DNA from: Actinomycetota bacterium
GTDB lineage: Bacteria; Actinomycetota; Acidimicrobiia; Acidimicrobiales; Acidimicrobilacustridaceae
Direction: 5' to 3'
NCBI GenBank assembly: GCA_016185305.1
Contig: JACPNV010000019.1
Coordinates: 1-35,639 of the forward strand
Length of the DNA stretch: 35,639 nucleotides
Part shown: positions 30,495 to 35,639 of the stretch, piece after piece
Layout: every line of letters begins with the position of its first letter
Numbering within the stretch: the stretch's first letter is position 1
Translations under genes and position numbers: made by a program
The notes under the pieces: model-generated
The model's input: the letters and a program-made list of their open reading frames with translations, nothing else
Told to the model about the DNA's origin: nothing
Database searches by the model: none

Positions 30495-30914
30495 GCGGCC
30501 GCCGCCGTGATGTCGCACGGGCGGATGTACACGACGACTCGCTCGTCGCCTGGCCGATGGCAGGGGGTATGGCGTCTGCTGCAGGTACCGGTCGGACAGG
30601 TGGTCGATGAACGTGTTGCCAGGGTCGTCCTCGATGCGTTCGACCACACCTCGGATCTCGAGATACCGGTACGGGTTGAGCGGATCGGTGAGCGAAAGTG
30701 CGACGTGTGGGTCGTAATCGACGTTGCGCATCTTCTGCCGGGCCTTGGTCTGGCTGAGCTTGACGTGCTCGCCGTCCCATTCGAACCAGACCGGGTTGCT
30801 CTGCAGGTCGCCGTTGGGCCGATGGGTCGCGAGGTGTGCGATGACCGGTCGTCCAAGGAGGTCGCGGTTCTCGGGAGGGACTTGGGCCCGGATTCTCTGA
30901 GTCTTCGATTCCAT
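30491..30914 (-). pseudogene. PPOX-class (F420/FMN) oxidoreductase, frameshifted near its C-terminus
   Basis: From ATG 30914: ENRDLLGRPVIAHLATHRPN, then SNPVWFEWDGEHVKLSQTKA, QKMRNVDYDPHVALSLTDPL and NPYRYLEIRGVVERIEDD, the split-barrel of pyridoxamine-phosphate-oxidase-like F420-dependent enzymes. Around 30,565 the frame breaks; the expected end RPGDERVVVYIRPCDITAAA continues in a second frame to the stop at 30491. Only the final 20 residues are affected, so the original protein was about 140 residues long. It is a clear single-indel pseudogene or sequencing indel. Confidence 0.7.
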
Positions 30915-31501
30915 TCATGATCTCTACCCACCGTTGAGATTCGATTGCTCAATCAAGCGGGTTGGAGCCGGCCGCCGGTCCACCGCATGGACAACGAGAT
31001 TGCCGATGACGGGCAGCACCGGCCGCCCGATGGGCGGAACGTGGTCCTCGTCGTGTGGAGCTTGCCCGATCTCATCGTCGCTCGTTCAGTCGAACCGATC
31101 GCACTTGAGACGACCGTTCCCTCGCTTACCCTCGGCCCGATGTCTGCCCGCCGGTGTGTGGGCAGACGCCGTCATCGGGGACCGCGGCTCCGACGGCGCG
31201 TGCGGCCATGGCTCCCCGGGCAGCTGTTCGAAGAGCTGGGGACGAGCGAGGCACGGGATGCTCGTTCTAGGCGGAGGGACGACGAAGCGTAACGACGCGG
31301 CGACGGTTTCCGAGTCGTTCATCGATGGGGAGCGGTCGATGGTCATTGCTAAAACTCCGTTTGCATATCGAACATCGAACCTGGCTGCTACCCAGTTCCG
31401 GCATCAGCGACGACGGTCTGATCCACCCCGCCCTCCCGGTTCGATCGTCCCGCGCCATCGGCTAGGAGCGAGATCAGCGTTCGACGACACGAGAGGATTC
31501 A
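30915..31501. other. No recognisable gene
   Basis: Only short frames are present. One plus-strand frame gives DNEIADDGQHRPPDGRNVVL then VWSLPDLIVARSVEPIALET (about 30,990-31,130), which looks partly protein-like but matches nothing I know. The 31,340-31,390 stretch is more AT-rich than its surroundings. Confidence 0.4.
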
Positions 31502-31830
31502 CCCACGATCTCCGACCTTCATCCTGGTGGGCAGTTCCGGCGTGAAGCTGATCGACACACCGGCACCGTCCGATTGCTGTCAGAGGTGACTGAGGACAAT
31601 CCGACGGTGTTGCATCGCTACCGGGGCAGGTGGTGCCCGAAGGAGCAGCAGTTCTTACGGCACCTCGTCGAGCTCCAGTCCGAGATCGAAGTCGGCTACT
31701 CGCGCATCGTGTCCATGACCGTGGACCCTCCGGAGATCGCCGCGGCGTTCCGGGCGAGGCTCAGCCCACTGGACGTTCCTGTGTGATCCCGACCGCTTGG
31801 CTCAATCCGAGCTGGACCCGCGCCACGCTC
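31502..31830 (+). pseudogene. Peroxiredoxin (AhpC/TSA family), start lost and truncated
   Basis: TISDLHPGGQFRREADRH begins the thioredoxin fold without a start codon. TEDNPTVLHRYRGRWCPKEQ carries the peroxidatic Cys; FLRHLVELQSEIEVGYSRIV and MTVDPPEIAAAFRARLS follow. A one-base loss near 31,765 sends the frame to a stop; the next family segment, HWTFLCDPDRLAQSELD, is in another frame, and the C-terminal third is absent. Intact members reduce peroxides through a thiol partner. Confidence 0.62.
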
Positions 31831-32272
31831 TGGAATGCGCCCGCCTATTCGAGCGACTACAGGTGGTTCGCGGACAACATCGGCTGGCTGAGCGCCGCCA
31901 AGGTCATCGGTTCGTCCCTGCTCGGCGGGTTGGTGGGCGCGCTCGTGCCGCGGCCGTCGCGGTACGAGGATGAGACGAGACGACCATCGACCTGCGCAAA
32001 ACCTCGATCAGTCCGCCCTTCGAGCGCGAGGCCATCACCTCAACACGAGGGGAGCTTCCGAACCTGGCGACGAACGACAACAACTGGGCGACCGACTTTG
32101 ACGAACGGAAGCGCGCCATCGGGAGAGGCGACTGAACCTCGATCCGCCCGGGTATGTCGTGGGGTAGGTCGCTTCGGCACCGGGAGCGGCTGGAGTCTGC
32201 CGCGCGTAGTTGAAACGCGTGACACATCAGATTCCGTGGAAGCGTCGTCCGCATGGCGAAAGGAAGGTCGAG
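31831..32272. other. Unassigned fragments
   Basis: Plus-strand frames give AYSSDYRWFADNIGWLSAAK with a hydrophobic VIGSSLLGGLVGALVP (about 31,840-31,950), and in another frame TIDLRKTSISPPFEREAITS ending NNWATDFDERKRAIGRGD before a stop at 32,136. Both look like pieces of real small proteins, but no family is recognised. The strand from 32,137 to 32,272 is the leader of the next gene. Confidence 0.35.
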
Positions 32273-32602
32273 ATGCCACAAACAGCGTGGAGCGCGAAAC
32301 GCGAGCGGCAATACGAACACATCAAGGAAGGTGTGCGGGGGCGCGGCGAGAACGAAGACACCGCCGAGGAAATCGCAGCCCGGACCGTGAACAAGGAACG
32401 GGCTCGGGCCGGCGAGACGAACGAATCGAGCCGCACCTCGACCGAGGACATCTCCTCGGGACGCCGAGGTGGGCTGCGCTCGCACAGGGGCCCCGGAGGT
32501 CGCACGCGCGATCAGCTCTATCAAGAAGCACGCGACAGGAACATCAGAGGCCGTTCGAAGATGAACAAGGCGGAATTGGAGCGCGCAATCGGTCGCCGAT
32601 GA
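32273..32602 (+). CDS. Rho_N-domain 'plasmid stabilization'-type protein (ChaB-associated)
   Basis: A 109-residue basic protein. ATG 32273 follows AGGAAGG by five bases. The first half, MPQTAWSAKRERQYEHIKEG with EEIAARTVNKERARAGETNE, matches the widespread family annotated as plasmid stabilization protein. The C-terminus RDQLYQEARDRNIRGRSKMN followed by KAELERAIG is a Rho N-terminal/SAP-like helix pair that can bind nucleic acid. The linker is Ser/Arg/Gly-rich. It is complete despite broken neighbours. The historic name does not prove a role in plasmid maintenance; genes of this family often accompany stress genes. Confidence 0.75.
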   Translation: MPQTAWSAKRERQYEHIKEGVRGRGENEDTAEEIAARTVNKERARAGETNESSRTSTEDISSGRRGGLRSHRGPGGRTRDQLYQEARDRNIRGRSKMNKAELERAIGRR

Positions 32603-32679
32603 TGTCTGATCGACCGAGCGCGGCGGGACGCGGCGTCGGCAGGGCGGCACGCCGGGAGCACACTGTGATCCCCCGCGTG

Positions 32680-33590
32680 CCGCGCGCGTTGAGGTAGTCG
32701 TTGACGTGGCGATCGATCGTTTTCAGCGCGTGTCGGAGTTCGGCTGGGGCTGGTGGCTTGTCGGCATCAAGTAGCAGAGGCAGCACTCGCGCGCCGAGTT
32801 TGGTGTAAGTGATCGCGAAGTGTTGTCCTTCTGGTGTGAGGGTGCAGGTGTTGGTGCATTCGACCCGGGTGATGAGGCCTTTCAGCCGCCGCCGTCGCAG
32901 GTCAAATGTCATCTGCGTTTGCTTGTAGTTGTAGGACGCGTCGAGCAGTTGCGGCACCAAGGCGCGGAGGCTCTTGTTGGTGAAGCCGGCGACGCTGTTG
33001 AGCGTCCACGCAGAGTGCACCGGCCAGGCCATGGCGCGTGGATCCCCCGAAGGGATCGCTCCGGTTCGTTGGTCCTCCTGTAGCGAGGCTGTGAGATCCG
33101 CTTCCAGAGAGCGGTCTCGATGGCACAGCCCTGGCCGGCGCGCTGGGTGTCGAGCAGGGCGGTCGTTCGCGGCTTTCGCCTTGACCACGAGCTCGGCGAG
33201 GTTGTGGATGCCGAACACGATCGTGCGGGACACCTCGATCTGGCGCATCGACAGTTCCCACCAGTAGCCCGCGGCACGATCGGCCGCGCCAAGCGGCGTG
33301 GGGATCACGCGCATCCAACGTTCGAAGAACAACTGCAGGTGCGCGTCGTTCAACCGGTCACAGATCGATTGGAGACGGCGAGGATCGATCCTCACAGGAC
33401 GCGAACCCGTTCGACAGGGCCTTGTAGTCGAGGCCGGTCCGATCAGCATGACGCTTGGCCACTCGTAGCCGTTGAGCCACACCTTGCCCGGATACGGGAA
33501 GTAGGTGCAGAGCTTGATGAAACCGGGACCGAACTCGTCATCGAGCACGTAGAAGTAGAACGCCGACACCCGACGGTCGGCCTTCGCGAA
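32680..33590 (-). pseudogene. Large conserved protein of unknown function, fragmentary
   Basis: SAFYFYVLDDEFGPGFIKLC with TYFPYPGKVWLNGYEW, then (frame switch) AKRHADRTGLDYKALSNGFA, then ICDRLNDAHLQLFFERWMRV, and a C-terminal winged-helix-like part (GFTNKSLRALVPQLL and TFDLRRRRLKGLITRVE) match a widespread, often multi-copy bacterial family I know only as hypothetical, about 450-500 residues. Here about 95 residues are missing after SRTIVF, and at least four indels are visible: a lost G after GAGTGG, a GATC duplication, an extra C near AANDR, and one near QEDQRTG. No function can be given. Confidence 0.55.
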
Positions 33591-33599
33591 GCTGAACGA

Positions 33600-34012
33600 C
33601 GGTCTCCGCCGCGAGCGCGCCAGTCATCGCATCCCAGCCCGCGCGCGCCGACAGGCTCGAAGCCGGGTACGCAGACCCTCACGACTCGCCCGCGCGGCAT
33701 CGCGATCGCGGGATTCGCGGAGCGGGAGACGATGACGTGCTCAACCTTCCGCCGGGCCAACTCTCGTATGCCGACGATGAGATCGGCCTCGGTCGCGGTC
33801 CCGCTGTCGGCGTATCCGCTGTCGATCAGCTCTCTGTGACTGACCGCGAGCACACGGATCGGTCCTTCGAGTCCGGCGTGGAGTTGCTCACCGCTGAGGT
33901 CAGCGATGACCTTCACCCGCTGCCGAGAGCTCCTGGACGATACGGCTGAACAGCTCCGGCGGCGTAGTGGTCGTCGTCGAGCCACTGTTCACCGCCGTGC
34001 CCGCCTAGACGC
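33600..34012 (-). pseudogene. PfkB-family carbohydrate kinase fragment
   Basis: PPELFSRIVQELSAAG and, in the next frame, VKVIADLSGEQLHAGLEGPI, then VLAVSHRELIDSGYADSGTA, GIRELARRKVEHVIVSRSAN and VRVCVPGFEPVGARG resemble the middle and C-terminal half of a 1-phosphofructokinase-like PfkB enzyme. The catalytic region continues in a shifted frame as AGWDAMTGALAAE where GAGDxMxAGLAA is expected; the key Asp-containing motif is altered. It runs directly into the unknown-protein fragment at about 33,595, so a rearrangement junction lies there. Confidence 0.5.
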
Positions 34013-34286
34013 CGCGGTGGACACACAGGTTGGGAAGGTCGTCCCAGACATGACGATCGATCGACGGTCCTCCCATCTCGACAACATCGAACTCTGCCGG
34101 TGGCCTTTGGTCGCACCCATGAGTCCTACCCCTCACGAACCGGACGGCTACGGGGAGCTCCCGGCTTTCGAGCCCGAAACGTTTCGGGTTGCGAGCTGTA
34201 GTGACGTCACCCACGTCGCTATGTCGGCCTGACAGCGATCACCGTCGACGGGTCGGGTTCGACCAGCACCGGGGTAGATCCGGTAC
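34013..34286. other. No recognisable gene
   Basis: Short frames only. The 3' end would hold the promoter of the SGNH hydrolase gene; TAGATC (34,275-34,280) twelve bases before its GTG is a possible -10 of a leaderless message. Confidence 0.35.
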
Positions 34287-34913
34287 GTGAGAAGGTTCAG
34301 CATCCGCGTGCGATCCGTGGGCGCAGTAGCTCTGGCTTCACTGCTGCTCCTGATCACCTTCGGGTGCAGCCGGCGAAGCGGAGAGGACCTCGCTTTCCTC
34401 GGCGACTCCATCACCGATCAGGCTCGGGCCGAGATCATCGATCGCTTCCACGTGCCCGCTGATCGGCTGAAGGCCGCGGGAGGGAAGACGGTGCAGGACA
34501 TGGCCATCCCCACGACGGAGCTGGTCGCCGCGAAACCGGGACGCGTCGTGATCAATCTCGGCACGAACGACGTGCTCGGACTGTTACCCGTGGATTCCAC
34601 CGCTGCCCAACTCGAAGGGATGGCCAGCCGCTTTCCTGAAGCGCGTTGCGTCTTCCTCGTGACGATCAACGAGCGCATGATCTCACCGCAGGGTGGGGAC
34701 CCACACGGCTTGGCCGTCGCGCTCAACGACCGGATCCGGTCGTTTGCGAATGGACACAGGAATTGGCGGATCATCGATTGGGCTGGGACGGTGAACCAGT
34801 ACGACGCGGCCGGCGATCCCAACGGACCCGTCACCAACGACACCGTGCACCCGACAGCCGTCGGACGGACGATGCTGCTCGACGACTACGAGCGGGCGAT
34901 CAACAGCTGCTGA
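34287..34913 (+). CDS. Exported SGNH/GDSL-type hydrolase
   Basis: A 208-residue protein with an N-terminal membrane or signal segment, AVALASLLLLITFGCSRR, where the Cys could be lipidated although the lipobox is weak. The SGNH blocks are present: FLGDSITD (nucleophile Ser), the glycine region around AAGGKTVQDMA, INLGTNDVLG (Asn) and NDTVHPTAVGRTM (catalytic Asp/His pair). The family includes esterases, lipases and acyl-ester deacylases of cell-wall polymers; the substrate is unknown. GTG 34287 was taken, with GTG 34308 as an alternative. The gene is complete. Confidence 0.82.
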   Translation: MRRFSIRVRSVGAVALASLLLLITFGCSRRSGEDLAFLGDSITDQARAEIIDRFHVPADRLKAAGGKTVQDMAIPTTELVAAKPGRVVINLGTNDVLGLLPVDSTAAQLEGMASRFPEARCVFLVTINERMISPQGGDPHGLAVALNDRIRSFANGHRNWRIIDWAGTVNQYDAAGDPNGPVTNDTVHPTAVGRTMLLDDYERAINSC

Positions 34914-35639
34914 GTGTCCGGTGGCAGGATGCAGATCACAAGCCGCGTCGTTCGGATCGCTGATCGTGGAACGAGCCCGAGCCAGTCGGCTGATCCACTC
35001 CACCTTGCTCCGGCCCGACGTCTCGCCAAGAGGGCAACTGCCCAGGACGTGAGCAGCGCGGCCGCGATCAGAACGGCATCGACGACGCCGGCGAGCCAGT
35101 CGATGGTGGTTGGGGTGAACTGCGTAACGGGTCTCGGGCCGTGTGACGAAGGCACCGAAAAGCAACGCGAGCAAGACGCCGCCGAAGAGGCTGGCTGGAT
35201 CTCCTATGCACGGACCAATCGCAGCGACGATGCTGTCGATGATGCTGACGTCTTCGGTGTGCAGGCAGTCCACTCGTTTGCCGCCGCTGCCCTCGGCACT
35301 CGTCGGGGGTGCCGCCCATCGAACTGCTCCCGTGGGCTCGAGGTCATGTCATCTGGCCGACAGTCATCAACCCGGGTCAGCCTGCGCGTCGGTTTCGGAT
35401 GGATCGCGGCGCGCCCATTTGCGAAGCCGTGGAGCTCCGTTGTGAGGGCCGGCGCTCAGGCCGTCGGGGGTGCATTCTCGAGCGTGGTCGGATGGAGCGC
35501 TAGGCGCTTGGGTCGACGGATCGACAATTTGTTGTGGATGTGCGCGATCCGTGAAACCGTAATGTGACCAGCCGAACCGGCGCAGACACCTCGCCCCGTC
35601 GGGCCAAAGGGTGCCGGATTCGGGTGTGACGAAAATCGA
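34914..35639. other. Membrane-protein remnant on the minus strand, otherwise unassigned
   Basis: On the minus strand two frames hold helix-like pieces: IDSIVAAIGPCIGDPASLFG with GVLLALLFGAFV (about 35,150-35,245), and TPTTIDWLAGVVDAVLIAAA with LLTSWAVALLARRRAG (about 35,020-35,115), which could be one three-helix protein split by an indel. No start codon or family is evident. From 35,280 to the end only mixed short frames are seen. Confidence 0.3.

Noticed and set aside
34287-34360. Firm lipoprotein call for the SGNH hydrolase
   Set aside because: The sequence before Cys (ITFGC) is a poor lipobox; it may be a simple signal peptide or membrane anchor.

Overview
The window is high-GC DNA from an actinobacterium. 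A mycothiol glycosyltransferase (mshA) followed by a YbjN-fold gene, proC followed by a tiny BldC/Rv0500A-like DNA-binding gene, and a Rex-led heme operon are all actinobacterial neighbourhoods. Several genes have a TANNNT -10 box about 12 bases before the start codon, which suggests leaderless transcripts. I lean towards class Acidimicrobiia, but that placement is an inference. No tRNA, rRNA, CRISPR array or transposase was recognised.

Bases 1 to about 23,250 are dense and intact. In order they hold: a 119-bp direct repeat (1-261); an XRE regulator, mshA and ybjN; a convergent EamA transporter with a very His-rich tail; proC, the BldC-like regulator and a DUF62 SAM hydrolase; a secreted CAP protein; an acyl-CoA synthetase-like enzyme and a CPBP protease; a 7-TM protein divergent from the redox operon rex / precorrin-2 dehydrogenase / hemA / hemC (no hemD follows); bifunctional putA; then an AurF-type diiron oxygenase, a MerR regulator, a beta-propeller-like protein, two TetR regulators around a small membrane protein, and a SpoU/TrmH RNA methyltransferase. 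The oxygenase promoter and the two TetR promoter regions share CAGTT/AACTG elements, so they may form one small regulon. proC and putA are the synthetic and catabolic ends of proline metabolism.

From about 23,250 to the end the character changes sharply. Almost every recognisable gene is broken by 1-nt indels, short tandem duplications or internal deletions, and fragments on both strands lie end to end. The remnants include a serine hydrolase tail; an encapsulin nanocompartment locus (encapsulated-ferritin cargo with its C-terminal targeting peptide, plus the shell protein); diacylglycerol kinase; a RibD-like pyrimidine reductase carrying a 13-bp duplication; a NuoF-like subunit with a hemerythrin-like neighbour; a DUF6582-like piece; a PPOX/F420-type oxidoreductase; a peroxiredoxin; a PfkB kinase; and a large conserved protein of unknown function. 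Intact-looking genes in this part are a flavin reductase, CsbD, a 129-aa unknown protein, a Rho_N-type 'plasmid stabilization' protein and an SGNH hydrolase.

The remnants share an oxidative-stress, iron and redox theme, so this may be a decaying stress island. The sudden onset of frameshifts could also reflect poor assembly. Mapping raw reads would decide between the two.
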